64,000 nt of DNA from Pseudonocardia hierapolitana (lineage in GTDB: Bacteria > Actinomycetota > Actinomycetes > Mycobacteriales > Pseudonocardiaceae), in NCBI RefSeq assembly GCF_007994075.1, contig NZ_VIWU01000001.1:496001-560000 (forward strand), in the 5' to 3' direction. Shown piece by piece: positions 53,574 through 62,637 of the stretch (its first letter is position 1; the number at the start of each line of letters is the position of its first letter). The notes beneath the pieces are model-generated. The model was given only the letters and a program-made list of their open reading frames with translations. It was not told the DNA's origin and did no database searches. The translations under genes were made by a program, and so were the position numbers.

Positions 53574-53619
53574 AGGTGGCTGTGCTGCGATGCGAGGCGA
53601 TCCGGGACCGGGCCCGAAG

Positions 53620-53672
53620 TTCAGGAAAGCCACATTCAGGGCCTTGCAGGACAGCAATGTGGCTTTCCTGAA
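53620..53672. repeat. Palindromic element copy C, between hutU and hutF
   Basis: Perfect 17-base arms TTCAGGAAAGCCACATT and AATGTGGCTTTCCTGAA with a 19-base loop: the best-preserved copy. It fills the middle of a 114-bp gap in the hut operon. A 33-codon frame (53570-53671) starts at an ATG overlapping the hutU stop and runs through it. Confidence 0.92.
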
Positions 53673-53687
53673 CCGCCGGGGGCGCCG

Positions 53688-55004
53688 GTGAGCGACTTCT
53701 GGTGCGAACTCGCCTGGATCGAGGGCCGGCCGCGGGCAGGAGTGCGGGTGGTCGTGGACGGCGCTCGGATCACCGACGTGCGCGAGGAGGCGCCGGCGCC
53801 GGGAGACATGCGGCTCGCCGGGCTCGTGCTGCCCGGCTTCGCCGACGCCCACGGTCACGCGTTCCACCGGGCCCTGCGCGGCCGCACGCACGACCGCGGC
53901 GGCACGTTCTGGACCTGGCGCGAGCGGATGTACTCCGTCGCCGCCCGCCTCGACCCGGACAGCTATCTCGCGCTCGCCCGCGCCACCTACGCCGAGCTGG
54001 CGCTGGGCGGCGTCACGTGCGTCGGGGAGTTCCACTACCTGCACCACGGCCCCGGCGGTGTCCGGTACGCCGACCCGAACGCGATGGGTGCGGCGCTCGT
54101 GCAGGCCGCGGCCGACGCGGGCGTCCGGCTCACGCTGCTCGACACCTGCTACCTCGCAGGCGGTCTCGACGGGAGCGGCCACACCCCGCTCGACGACGTG
54201 CAACTGCGCTTCTCCGACGGGGACGCCGACGCGTGGGGGGCCCGCGTCGCCGACCTCACCGAGGGCCCGGCGCTGCGGGTCGGTGCCGCCATCCACTCCG
54301 TGCGCGCCGTCCCCGCCGAACAACTCCCCCGCGTGGTCGTCCCCGGACGCCCGCTGCACGTCCACCTCTCCGAGCAGCCCGCCGAGAACGCCGCCTGCCT
54401 CGCCCACCACGGCCGCACCCCGGCCGCCCTGCTCGCCGAGCACGGCGCCCTCGGCCCGGTGACCACGGCCGTGCACGCCACCCACGTCACGAACGACGAC
54501 ATCGCGCTGCTCGGTGGCGTCCGCGCCACCGTCTGCGCCTGCCCGAGCACCGAGGCCGACCTCGCCGACGGTCACGGCCCGTTCCGCGCGCTGCGGGAGG
54601 TCGGGTGCCCGATCGCACTGGGCAGCGACCAGCACGTGCAGGCCGACCTGCTCGCCGAGGCCCGGCTCGCGGAGTACTCGGAGCGGCTCACCACCGGCGA
54701 GCGCGGCCGGCTCCCACCGGCGGCGCTCGTCGACGCGCTCACCGTCGACGGGCACGCAGCCCTCGGCTGGCCCGAGGCCGGCCGGATCACCGTCGGCGCC
54801 CGCGCCGACCTGGTGGCGGTCGCGCTCGACCGACCCCGCACCGCCGGCATCGATCCCGCCCAGGCGGTGCTCGTGGCCGGGGCAGAGGACGTGCACACCG
54901 TGGTGGTCGACGGCCGGGTCGTCGTCGAGGACGGCCACCACGTCGTCGGCGACGTGGCCCGCCTCCTCGCCGACGCGATCGCCCCGCTCTGGGAGGACGC
55001 ATGA
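53688..55004 (+). CDS. hutF: Formiminoglutamate deiminase HutF
   Basis: A 438-residue amidohydrolase-superfamily enzyme that deiminates N-formimino-L-glutamate to N-formyl-L-glutamate. The metal site is [11 protein letters not shown], with further ligands in AIHSVRAVP (His), [10 protein letters not shown] (His, Glu) and [13 protein letters not shown] (Asp). [12 protein letters not shown] is typical of HutF. The GTG start lies 15 bases beyond the palindromic element. It overlaps hutI by ATGA. Confidence 0.93.
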   Translation: MSDFWCELAWIEGRPRAGVRVVVDGARITDVREEAPAPGDMRLAGLVLPGFADAHGHAFHRALRGRTHDRGGTFWTWRERMYSVAARLDPDSYLALARATYAELALGGVTCVGEFHYLHHGPGGVRYADPNAMGAALVQAAADAGVRLTLLDTCYLAGGLDGSGHTPLDDVQLRFSDGDADAWGARVADLTEGPALRVGAAIHSVRAVPAEQLPRVVVPGRPLHVHLSEQPAENAACLAHHGRTPAALLAEHGALGPVTTAVHATHVTNDDIALLGGVRATVCACPSTEADLADGHGPFRALREVGCPIALGSDQHVQADLLAEARLAEYSERLTTGERGRLPPAALVDALTVDGHAALGWPEAGRITVGARADLVAVALDRPRTAGIDPAQAVLVAGAEDVHTVVVDGRVVVEDGHHVVGDVARLLADAIAPLWEDA

Positions 55005-56164
55005 TCGCCCACCTCGTCACCGGCATCGGCGAGCTGGTCACCAACCACCCCGGGTGCGGCGACGGCCCGCTCGGGCTGCTCCCGGACGCCGCGCTCGTGG
55101 TCGAGGACGGTCGGGTGGCCTGGGTCGGGCCCGCCTCTGCCGCGCCGGCCGCCGACGCCCGGACCGACGTCGGGGGGCGCGCGGTGCTCCCCGGTTTCGT
55201 CGACAGCCACACGCACCTGGTGTTCGCCGGTGAGCGGTCGGCGGAGTTCGAGGCGCGCATGTCCGGGGTGCCCTACGACGGCGGCGGGATCGCCTCCACC
55301 GTCGCGGCCACCCGCGACGCGGGCGAGGACGCGCTACGCGCCCGGCTGGCCACGCTGATGGCCGAGCTGCGGGCGCAGGGCACCACGACCGTCGAGATCA
55401 AGAGCGGCTACGGGCTCTCGGTCGCCGACGAGGAGCGCAGCCTGCGGCTCGCCCGCGAGGTCACCGAGGAGACGACGTTCCTCGGCGCCCACGTCGTGCC
55501 GCCCGAGTACCGGGGCCGCACCGACGACTACGTCGCGCTCGTCACCGGCCCGATGCTCACGGCCTGCGCCCCGCACGCCCGCTGGATCGACGTGTTCTGC
55601 GAGCCTGCGTCGCCCCACGCCTTCGACGGCGACGCGAGCCGCGCGGTGCTGGAGGCGGGCCGGGGCGCCGGGCTCGGCCTTCGCGTGCACGGCAACCAGC
55701 TCGCGCCCGGTCCGGGCGTGCGGCTCGCGGTGGAGCTGGGTGCCGCGAGCGTCGACCACTGCACGTTCCTGACCGACGCCGACATCGACGCGCTCGCCGG
55801 AAGCGACACCGTCGCCACCCTGCTGCCGGGCGTCGAGTTCTCCACCCGCCAGCCCTACCCCGACGCGCGGCGCCTGCTCGACGCGGGCGTCACGGTCGCG
55901 CTCGCCACCGACTGCAACCCGGGAACCTGCTTCTCCTCGTCCATGCCGCTGTGCATCGCGCTCGCGGTGCGGGAGATGCGGATGACGCCCGCCGAGGCCG
56001 TGCGAGCGGCCACGGCCGGGGCCGCCGCCGCGCTGCGCCGCACCGACGTGGGCCACCTGGGCGTCGGGGCGCGCGCCGATCTGACCGTCCTGAACGCGCC
56101 GAGCCACCGCCACCTCGCCTACCGCCCGGGCGTCCCCATGGTGCACCGACCCTTCGAGGAGTGA
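55001..56164 (+). CDS. hutI: Imidazolonepropionase HutI
   Basis: A 387-residue amidohydrolase that opens imidazolone propionate to N-formimino-L-glutamate. The metal motif is [29 protein letters not shown] and [16 protein letters not shown] (metal Asp) match the family. It feeds HutF, encoded by the overlapping upstream gene. This operon uses the HutF branch, so N-formylglutamate must be cleaved by an enzyme encoded elsewhere or by the downstream unknown. Confidence 0.96.
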   Translation: MIAHLVTGIGELVTNHPGCGDGPLGLLPDAALVVEDGRVAWVGPASAAPAADARTDVGGRAVLPGFVDSHTHLVFAGERSAEFEARMSGVPYDGGGIASTVAATRDAGEDALRARLATLMAELRAQGTTTVEIKSGYGLSVADEERSLRLAREVTEETTFLGAHVVPPEYRGRTDDYVALVTGPMLTACAPHARWIDVFCEPASPHAFDGDASRAVLEAGRGAGLGLRVHGNQLAPGPGVRLAVELGAASVDHCTFLTDADIDALAGSDTVATLLPGVEFSTRQPYPDARRLLDAGVTVALATDCNPGTCFSSSMPLCIALAVREMRMTPAEAVRAATAGAAAALRRTDVGHLGVGARADLTVLNAPSHRHLAYRPGVPMVHRPFEE

Positions 56165-56167
56165 GAC

Positions 56168-56674
56168 GTGAAGATCGGCGAACTCATCGAGCTGCTCACC
56201 GCCGCTGCCGCCGAGCTTCCCGAGGGCCTGGACTCGCAGGTGCACGTCCACATCTGCCGCGGCCGGGACGCCTTCTCGATCGTCACGAAGGAGGTGACGG
56301 TCGACACGAGCGCCTCGGTCGCGCTGGTGCAGGGCCACCCGCACCGCGACGACGGCCCGACCGTCCGCAGGCCCGTCGCCATGGGGGTGGACGACGAGCT
56401 GGCGAGGCTCGTCGAGGACCCCGCCGCCCGCCACGAGGAGCCCCCGTCGTCCGTGATGATCCAGATCGACGAGACGAAGGCGTACCGGGTGCCGTTGCGG
56501 GCGGACGGGAAGATCCTCGCCCCCGGCCATCTCGACGCCTTGCGCGTCGGCTGCCTCTGCGACCCCGAGAAGAACAACTTCGGGCGAGGGGTCGAGCGGA
56601 CCGGCGACAACGTCGCGCTGATCTTCACGGACAACTGCCCGGTGCACCAGACGGTGACCCTGCCCGACCCCTGA
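56168..56674 (+). CDS. Unknown protein, 168 residues, in the hut operon
   Basis: It starts with GTG 3 bases after hutI, with GAGGAG upstream, so it is almost certainly co-transcribed. The protein is soluble, with an N-terminal helix (IGELIELLTAAAAELPEGL), a strand VHVHICRGRDAFSIV, and a C-terminal block ALRVGCLCDPEKNNFGRG followed by FTDNCPVH that holds three Cys and one His. I recognise no family. The Cys/His set could bind metal. A part in histidine degradation is suggested only by position. Confidence 0.75.
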   Translation: MKIGELIELLTAAAAELPEGLDSQVHVHICRGRDAFSIVTKEVTVDTSASVALVQGHPHRDDGPTVRRPVAMGVDDELARLVEDPAARHEEPPSSVMIQIDETKAYRVPLRADGKILAPGHLDALRVGCLCDPEKNNFGRGVERTGDNVALIFTDNCPVHQTVTLPDP

Positions 56675-56841
56675 TCCACGGGTGCGCGAGGGGCCCGCCG
56701 GGGGGCGTGCGAAGCTGGGGCGGGCACGCCTGCGCGACGGGCGTGATCCGGCGCACACGGTACTGGGCGAGCTGCCACCGAGCCGTCCGTCGTCCGCTCA
56801 CGGATGTGATCGGGACGTGGCCGACGGGGGGAGGGACCAGG

Positions 56842-59202
56842 ATGGACGCAACCGGCGCGGACACGAGCACCGGCCAGAGCCCCGCACCCGTCGACGTCAC
56901 CGGGAGTGCCGGAGACGTCACCGGCGGTTCATCGCGTGCCGTCGGCCCGGCCGACGCCACCGGACCGCTGCCCGTGCAGGCGCCTGCCGACCCCACCGGC
57001 CCGCTGCCCACCCCGCAGGATGCTCCCTGGTTCGGCGCAGGCGACGACACCGCGGCCCAGCCGGTGGTCGCACCCGCCGGCCCGACCACGCCCGCACCGC
57101 CCTGGTTCGCGACCGGGCCGCTCCCCGCGGTCCCGGACGGTGCCGCCCCGAACAGCGCCGCCCCGAACGGCGCCACGCCGCCGGACAGCACCCCGCCACC
57201 GGCGGGAGCCGCGCTCTTCGACGCGAGCCCCACCGGGCCGGAGCCGAGCACGCCCCCGGCCGGCCTCTTCGAACCCGCGAACGGCCTGCACCCCGCCGCC
57301 GACACCGGCCCCCATCCGGCTGTGCCCGCCCCACCCCCGCCGGCCAGCGGGTCGCCTCCTTCCGGCCGGCTGCCCGTCGCGGACGCCGTCCCGCCCGTCC
57401 GGGGCGCCACCCCGGCGGTCACCCCGCCCCCTCCCGCCAGCACCGGCCCCACCGACACACACCCGCCCGGTGAGATCACCCCGCCCGCACCCGGTCTGCC
57501 GGTCCAGCCCGCCCCGGCCCCGCCGACCGCCGGGCCGCCTCCTCCCGGCCGGCCGGCAGTCGCGGACGCCGTCCCGCGCTTCCAGGGCGCCACCCCGCCT
57601 CCTCACGCGAGCGCCGGCCCCACCGACACACCCCCGCCGGGCGAGATCACCCCGCCCGCACCCGGTGTGCCGGTCCAGCCCGTCCCGGCCCCGCCGACCG
57701 ATCTCTTCACACCGGCCACGCCATCGTCCGGCACCGGCACCGATCCGGTCCCCCTCCCGTCGGCCGACCTCTTCACACCGGCCGGCCCGCCCCGCGCCCC
57801 TGCGGCGCCGACCGCACCGGAACCGTCGACCGGTCTCTTCGCCGCGGTCGCTCCGCCGCCCGCCGCCCCACAGGCACCGGCTCCTGCGACCACGGTCGGC
57901 CCTCATGGGGCGGGCCTCCCCGCGACGCAGGCAGGGGCGCAGATGCACCCCGCCGACGCCACCGGCCCCATGCCGCAGATCAGCGCGCCCGCCGCGGCAC
58001 CGCCCCAGGTCACCCCGGCCCCGGCCGCCGGACCCCCGCCCTCGCCTCCGCCCGGCACGGATGCCTGGGCCTTCGACAAGGAGCCGCCCCCCACGGATTC
58101 CTGGTCGGTCCCCTCGGACGACCGCAGGCGTGGGAACTCGCAGTCGTGGCCGCTGCCCACGCCGAAGGGCCGTGGCCATGCCACGGCCCTGACCTCGGTG
58201 TTGGGCTCGAGCGCCACCACCAGGCCTGCGAAGCGGCGGGCCTGGCCGCTGACCGTCGTCGGGGTGCTCGTGGCCGTGGCCGCCGGCATCGCGCTGGTGT
58301 TCTCGGTCGCCCGCACGAACCCCGCCGACCTCGCCACCTCCGCCGCCACCGATGCCGGCAGCTGGCCCGGTGCCCGCTACCAGGGCGCCGTCGCCGCGAA
58401 CGACGGCGGTGAGATCCGGTTCGACCTGACCGTCACGGCCGACGGAGCATCGGGCACGCTGTCGCGCGACGGCGGCCGGGCCACCGCCGAGCTCCTCTGG
58501 GACGAGGCGGGCGCGCTGATCCGCGCCAACAAGGAATGGTGGCTCTACCACCACCCCACACGGGCCGACGACCTCGCAGGCGCCTGGGTGGCCGAACCGC
58601 TCACCGAGACCCAGGAGATCGACCCCGTCCTGCGCCTGAGCGGCCCCGCGCTCTCCGCATTCGTACGCGGGGAGGAGCCCGGGCGGTGGCAGGCGCTGGA
58701 GCAGCAGCTCGTGGAGGGGCGAGCCGGGATCGTGCTCTTCGACGGCGTCCGGCGGGTCGTCGTGGGCAGCGAGGATGCCCACCCGCTGCTCGCCGTCGAC
58801 GTCGCGCCGAACCCGCAGACGCCCCCGGTGCCGGTCGTCCGGCCGACCGACGAGGAGATCGCCGCGGTGGCCGGCGCGGCCGCCCGGGTGCGGCAGGAAG
58901 CGGCGCCGAAGACGCTGGCCCAGGTGCTGCAGGAACGCCCGAACGTCGGGATCCAGCTCCAGCCCGACCCGCTCTGCACCGCGCAGACGTGCAACGTCAC
59001 CGTCACGGTGACCAACTCCGGCACGGCGCCCGCACGGGGCCGCCTCGAGGTGTCCGCCGACGGCAAGATCGTCGCGAACCACCCTCTCGACGTCCATCCC
59101 GGCCAGGTGGCGACGTTCACGGCCGCCGCACCCAACCCGCAGTTCGGTCAGTCGGGCGCGACCGGCCGGATCCTCTGGGAGACCCGGGCGGTCGACGACT
59201 GA
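56842..59202 (+). CDS. Proline-rich membrane-anchored protein with C-terminal extracytoplasmic domain
   Basis: A 786-residue protein. Residues 1-430 are Pro/Ala/Thr-rich low complexity with several LF-[DET]-PA and PxATGP motifs and a tandem duplication of 61 residues. A single helix (AWPLTVVGVLVAVAAGIALVFSVA, about 472-495) follows a basic stretch. The last 290 residues are a folded domain: a LolA/LppX-like part (YQGAVAANDGGEIRFDLTVTADG...), NKEWWLYHHP, and a C-terminal DUF11-like segment with one Cys pair (CTAQTC). The ATG at 56842 was chosen because GAGGGA lies upstream. Topology N-in/C-out is inferred. The function is unknown. Confidence 0.8.
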   Translation: MDATGADTSTGQSPAPVDVTGSAGDVTGGSSRAVGPADATGPLPVQAPADPTGPLPTPQDAPWFGAGDDTAAQPVVAPAGPTTPAPPWFATGPLPAVPDGAAPNSAAPNGATPPDSTPPPAGAALFDASPTGPEPSTPPAGLFEPANGLHPAADTGPHPAVPAPPPPASGSPPSGRLPVADAVPPVRGATPAVTPPPPASTGPTDTHPPGEITPPAPGLPVQPAPAPPTAGPPPPGRPAVADAVPRFQGATPPPHASAGPTDTPPPGEITPPAPGVPVQPVPAPPTDLFTPATPSSGTGTDPVPLPSADLFTPAGPPRAPAAPTAPEPSTGLFAAVAPPPAAPQAPAPATTVGPHGAGLPATQAGAQMHPADATGPMPQISAPAAAPPQVTPAPAAGPPPSPPPGTDAWAFDKEPPPTDSWSVPSDDRRRGNSQSWPLPTPKGRGHATALTSVLGSSATTRPAKRRAWPLTVVGVLVAVAAGIALVFSVARTNPADLATSAATDAGSWPGARYQGAVAANDGGEIRFDLTVTADGASGTLSRDGGRATAELLWDEAGALIRANKEWWLYHHPTRADDLAGAWVAEPLTETQEIDPVLRLSGPALSAFVRGEEPGRWQALEQQLVEGRAGIVLFDGVRRVVVGSEDAHPLLAVDVAPNPQTPPVPVVRPTDEEIAAVAGAAARVRQEAAPKTLAQVLQERPNVGIQLQPDPLCTAQTCNVTVTVTNSGTAPARGRLEVSADGKIVANHPLDVHPGQVATFTAAAPNPQFGQSGATGRILWETRAVDD
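57354..57719 (+). repeat. 183-bp tandem duplication in the Pro-rich gene
   Basis: Two copies with a period of 183 bases (61 codons), starting at 57354 and 57537. Each encodes the pattern GR-VADAVP-GATP then GPTDT-PPGEITPPAPG and VQP-PAPPT. Copies differ at about a fifth of residues, so the duplication is not very recent. Confidence 0.75.
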
Positions 59203-59324
59203 TCACCGCTGCAGCCTGCGTCGCCCGCGCACCCCGTCCCGGCCCACGCGTCTCCTCGCGGTCGGCGCCACCCGTCGACGGGTAGCGCGAGCGGAGAGCG
59301 GGTGCGTGCACGGAGACAGCGCGG

Positions 59325-60233
59325 TCACGCACCACCTTCCGCGCCCCGGGGCGCGAGCCGCTTCTCGAACCAGTGGTGGGCGTAGGACTCCTCGTTGAAC
59401 GCCGGGACCTCGGTGTAGCCGGCGGAGCGGTAGAGGGCGATCGCCTCCACGAGCGTGCGGTTCGTCTCGAGGCGCAGGACGCGGGCGCCGGCCTCGGCGG
59501 CACGCGTCTCGAGCTCGCCGAGGAGACGACGGCCGAGACCCGTCCCGCGCACGCCCGACGACACCCACATGCGCTTGACCTCGCACACCCCATCGGCCCC
59601 GAACTTCAGCGCCCCGCAGCCCACCGGCTCGGCGCCGAGCCGCGCCACGAGCAGGATCCCCGCGGGCGGCCGCAGCCCCCCATCGGGCGCCGGGTTGCTC
59701 TGCTCCACGTCGAAGCCGGCGTCGAACCGTCGGTCGAGCTCGGCGAAGTACGCGCGCAGGCAGTGCCGCGCGTCCGGATGCGCGGGATCGGCGACCGCGA
59801 TCTCGATCATGCCGGCGCGCAGCAGCCGCTCGACGTCGGCCATCGCGGCGGCCAGGCGGTCGCGCTGTGCCGGTGCGAGCGGTGCGAGCAGCGCGGCGGC
59901 CACATCGTCGCTGCGCCGGTCGAGGGCCTCCCGCTCGGCGACGCCCTCCGGGGTGAGCCGCGCCAGCCGCACGCGCCGGTCGGACGGGTCGGCCTCGATG
60001 GTGATCAGGGCGTCGGCCTCCAGCGAGCGCAGCAGCCGGCTGAGGTAGCCCGAGTCGAGGCCGAGCTGGGCGCGCAACGTCCGCACGTCCCGACCCTCCG
60101 GCCCGATCTCCCAGAGCACGCGCGCTGCCCCGAGCGGCCGCCCGCGTCCGAGGAACTCCTCCTGGAGCGCGCCGACGCGCTGGGTGACCGTGCGGTTGAA
60201 CCGGCGCACCTGCGCCACCATGGCCGCATCCAT
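59325..60233 (-). CDS. MarR-GNAT fusion protein
   Basis: A 302-residue two-domain protein. Residues 1-140 are a MarR winged helix (LRAQLGLDSGYLSRLLRSLEADALI, wing DPSDRRVRLARLTPEG). Residues 145-295 are a GNAT acetyltransferase with the acetyl-CoA loop VSSGVRGTGLGRRLLGELE and the ending RSAGYTEVPAF. Such fusions occur across actinobacteria. The ATG at 60233 is leaderless: TAGAGT lies six bases upstream and within a perfect palindrome, so the protein likely represses itself. The acetyl acceptor is unknown. Confidence 0.92.
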   Translation of the reverse strand: MDAAMVAQVRRFNRTVTQRVGALQEEFLGRGRPLGAARVLWEIGPEGRDVRTLRAQLGLDSGYLSRLLRSLEADALITIEADPSDRRVRLARLTPEGVAEREALDRRSDDVAAALLAPLAPAQRDRLAAAMADVERLLRAGMIEIAVADPAHPDARHCLRAYFAELDRRFDAGFDVEQSNPAPDGGLRPPAGILLVARLGAEPVGCGALKFGADGVCEVKRMWVSSGVRGTGLGRRLLGELETRAAEAGARVLRLETNRTLVEAIALYRSAGYTEVPAFNEESYAHHWFEKRLAPRGAEGGA

Positions 60234-60254
60234 TCTCTGACTCTAGTCAGAGAA
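60233..60254. promoter_or_regulatory. Perfect operator over the leaderless MarR-GNAT promoter
   Basis: TTCTCTGACT, two bases, AGTCAGAGAA: 10-base perfect arms. It covers the TAGAGT -10 box (60240-60245) and ends on the start codon, so a bound MarR dimer would block initiation. Confidence 0.82.
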
Positions 60255-60412
60255 CGGCGTCCGGGGTCACCCGATCGGCCAGACTTTCCGCCCGCTCCGC
60301 TGCGTCCGCCACGGAAAATCCCTTGCTCAGGCCGTGGAGCGAGGTTCCCCGTGCAGGTGAGGCGATCCGTCGTCACCTGGCACAAGGCCTGTGAGCAGCC
60401 CAAACTCCGTCA

Positions 60413-60661
60413 ATGACCCCCGTTCAGGACAGCTCGCAGGTGCACCCCTGCTCGTGCGGCGAGTCCACGGGTCGCTCCATCACGATCCGCGGCGACCACG
60501 CACACTGCTGCACCTTCGTAGAGATCACCCTCCGGTTGGGCACCGACCCCGCCAAGCTCGCGGGCGCATGCCACCGCTGCGACTGCCGTTTCGACGACAT
60601 GTTCGAGTGCCCCGCGTCCTCGCTGGGCTGGGTGCCCACACGGAGAGGGCCCTCCGACTGA
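60413..60661 (+). CDS. Small Cys-rich protein, 82 residues
   Basis: The protein has nine Cys, arranged as CSC, HCC, CHRCDC and a later C, which suggests metal binding. Codon position 3 is strongly G/C, which supports coding. There is no obvious ribosome-binding site and no recognised family. It lies between the MarR-GNAT and TetR genes, both with operators at their starts. Confidence 0.5.
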   Translation: MTPVQDSSQVHPCSCGESTGRSITIRGDHAHCCTFVEITLRLGTDPAKLAGACHRCDCRFDDMFECPASSLGWVPTRRGPSD

Positions 60662-60700
60662 CCCCGCGCGGCGAGACGGCCAACCACTCGCGAGGGCGTC

Positions 60701-60737
60701 TTACTCGTTCGAGGTAATGTTTACTCATGCGAGTAAA
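60701..60737. promoter_or_regulatory. Two TetR operator copies and leaderless promoter
   Basis: TTTACTC-ATGC-GAGTAAA (60720-60737) is a perfect 7-base-arm palindrome and TTACTCG-TT-CGAGGTAA (60701-60717) a related imperfect one, 19 bases apart. The -10 box TAATGT (60715-60720) lies between them, six bases before the TetR ATG, so the second copy covers the transcription start. Confidence 0.75.
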
Positions 60738-61338
60738 GCGCACCGGCGAGCGGACCGTCACCGCCACGGCACGGCGGGCCCAGATCGTCGACGCCGCGAT
60801 CGAGACGGTTGCCGAGCTCGGCCTGAACCAGGCGTCCTTCGCCCGGATCGCCGAGCGGGCCGGGTTGTCGAGCACCCGGCTGATCTCGTACCACTTCGCC
60901 GGGAAGGACGACCTCATGCAGGCCGTCGTCGACGAGGTGTTCAGAACGGCCGGGCAGTACATCGCGCCGTTCGTGCTCGCCGAGCCGACGCCGTCGGCCA
61001 AGCTGCGCGGGTTCATCCGGGGCAGCGCCCGCTTCTACGCCGAGTACCGCCGGCACGTGGTCGCGGTGCGGGACGTCTGGGCCAACTTCCGCCGCCCCGA
61101 CGGCACCCAGCGGTTCGGGATGGAGGCCCACGAGCCGGAGTTCGAGGTGGTCTCCCAGATCCTCCGGGAGGGGCAGGCCCGCGGGGAGTTCCGGGAGTTC
61201 GACCCGCGGGTCATGGCGGTCACGCTCCGCCAGGCCCTCGACGGCCTGGCCACCCTCGTCGCGACCGACCCCGACCTCGACGTCGACGGCTACACGGGCG
61301 AGCTCGTCGCCCTCTTCGACCGGGCCACCCGCGCATGA
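60727..61338 (+). CDS. TetR-family transcriptional regulator
   Basis: A 203-residue TetR protein. The HTH ([41 protein letters not shown]) is at residues 20-66. The C-terminal ligand domain ([31 protein letters not shown]) is of the common actinobacterial type. It is probably autoregulated through the two operator copies at its leaderless start. Its stop overlaps the ATG of an orphan nuoH (ATGA), so it directly controls that gene. Confidence 0.93.
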   Translation: MRVKRTGERTVTATARRAQIVDAAIETVAELGLNQASFARIAERAGLSSTRLISYHFAGKDDLMQAVVDEVFRTAGQYIAPFVLAEPTPSAKLRGFIRGSARFYAEYRRHVVAVRDVWANFRRPDGTQRFGMEAHEPEFEVVSQILREGQARGEFREFDPRVMAVTLRQALDGLATLVATDPDLDVDGYTGELVALFDRATRA

Positions 61339-62624
61339 CCCGCGTCCAGCAACTCCTCGCCGACGACCCGCTGTGGCTGATCCTGCTCAAGGTCGGCGCC
61401 CTGTTCGTGCTCGGCCTGCTCCTGACGATGTTCATGATCGTGTGGGAGCGCAAGGTGGTGGGCCGCATGCAGCAGCGCCCCGGGCCGAACCGCACGGGGC
61501 CGGGCGGCTGGCTGCAGTCCCTGGCCGACGCCCTCAAGCTGGCGCTGAAGGAAGACATCATGCCGTTGATGGCCGACAAGCGGGTGTACTTCATCGCCCC
61601 GGTCATCTCGACGATCCCGGCGTTCGTGGCGTTCTCCGTGATCCCGTTCGGCGGCGAGGTGTCGATCTTCGGCGAGCCGACGGTGCTGCAGCTGGTCGAC
61701 CTTCCGGTCGGGGTGCTGGTGGTGCTGGCCTGCTCCTCGATCGGGGTGTACGGGATCGTGCTGGGCGGCTGGGCGTCCGGGTCGCCGTACCCGCTGCTGG
61801 CGGCGCTGCGCTCGGCGGCGCAGGTGATCTCCTACGAGATCGCGCTCGGCCTGTCGATCGTGGGGGTGATCCTGTACGCGGGGTCGCTGTCCACGGCGGA
61901 CATCGTGGCCTCGCAGGCAAGCGGCTGGTACCTGCTGTTGCTGGCGCCGAGTTTCGTGGCGTTCGTGATCTCGATGGTGGGGGAGACCAACCGGGCGCCG
62001 TTCGACCTGCCGGAGGCGGAGTCGGAGCTGGTGGGCGGGTTCCACACCGAGTACTCGTCGCTGAAGTTCGCGCTGTTCTTCCTGGCCGAGTACGTGAACA
62101 TGGTGACGGTGTCGGCGATGGCCACCACCCTGTTCCTGGGTGGCGGGATGTGGCCGTGGCCGCTGTCGTTCCTCAACTCCAGCGGCTGGTTGCAGTTCGT
62201 GGCGTTCCTGATCAAGACGTTCGTGTTCCTGTTCGTGTTCATCTGGTTGCGGGGCACGTTGCCGCGGTTGCGCTACGACCAGTTCATGCGGCTGGGTTGG
62301 AAGGTCCTGGTGCCGGGCAGCCTGCTGTGGATCCTGGCGATCTTCGCGATCCGGACCTGGCGGACCAGCGGTGGTCAGGTGTCGGCGTTGCTGATCGGAT
62401 TGGGGATCGCGCTGGCGGTGGTGCTGCTGGTGGCGTTCCTGGTGCCGGACCGCAAGGTGGAGGGCCCGGCGATGGTGGAGCCTGCCTCGGACTACCCGGT
62501 GCCCCCGCTCGACCTGGTGGTGCCCAAGCCGCCACGACACCGGCTCCGCAGGCCTGCGGGCGAGGCCCTCCCCCGCACCGAGAGCACGACTCGCGCGCAC
62601 CCGGGGCGCGGCACGCGGATGTGA
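61335..62624 (+). CDS. nuoH: NADH-quinone oxidoreductase subunit H (NuoH), orphan copy
   Basis: A 429-residue NuoH. This membrane subunit of complex I holds the quinone-site end. [51 protein letters not shown], and [26 protein letters not shown] are the NuoH signatures, with the quinone-channel acidic residues kept. The C-terminal extension of about 55 residues (Pro/Arg-rich) is typical for actinobacteria. It is unusual in lying alone behind a TetR gene and not in a nuoA-N operon; no other complex I gene is in the window. Confidence 0.95.
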   Translation: MTRVQQLLADDPLWLILLKVGALFVLGLLLTMFMIVWERKVVGRMQQRPGPNRTGPGGWLQSLADALKLALKEDIMPLMADKRVYFIAPVISTIPAFVAFSVIPFGGEVSIFGEPTVLQLVDLPVGVLVVLACSSIGVYGIVLGGWASGSPYPLLAALRSAAQVISYEIALGLSIVGVILYAGSLSTADIVASQASGWYLLLLAPSFVAFVISMVGETNRAPFDLPEAESELVGGFHTEYSSLKFALFFLAEYVNMVTVSAMATTLFLGGGMWPWPLSFLNSSGWLQFVAFLIKTFVFLFVFIWLRGTLPRLRYDQFMRLGWKVLVPGSLLWILAIFAIRTWRTSGGQVSALLIGLGIALAVVLLVAFLVPDRKVEGPAMVEPASDYPVPPLDLVVPKPPRHRLRRPAGEALPRTESTTRAHPGRGTRM

Positions 62625-62637
62625 GGGGCCTGCGCGG

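Noticed and set aside
56675..56841. Upstream extension of the Pro-rich protein to the start of its long open frame at 55951
   Set aside because: That frame runs antiparallel in sense to the hutI and 56168 genes (a different frame of real coding DNA). The GAGGGA site and low-complexity start fit the ATG at 56842.
59270..59283. 14-base palindrome ACCCGTCGACGGGT between the convergent Pro-rich and MarR-GNAT genes
   Set aside because: It has no loop and no T-run and could arise by chance in this composition; it was not called a terminator.
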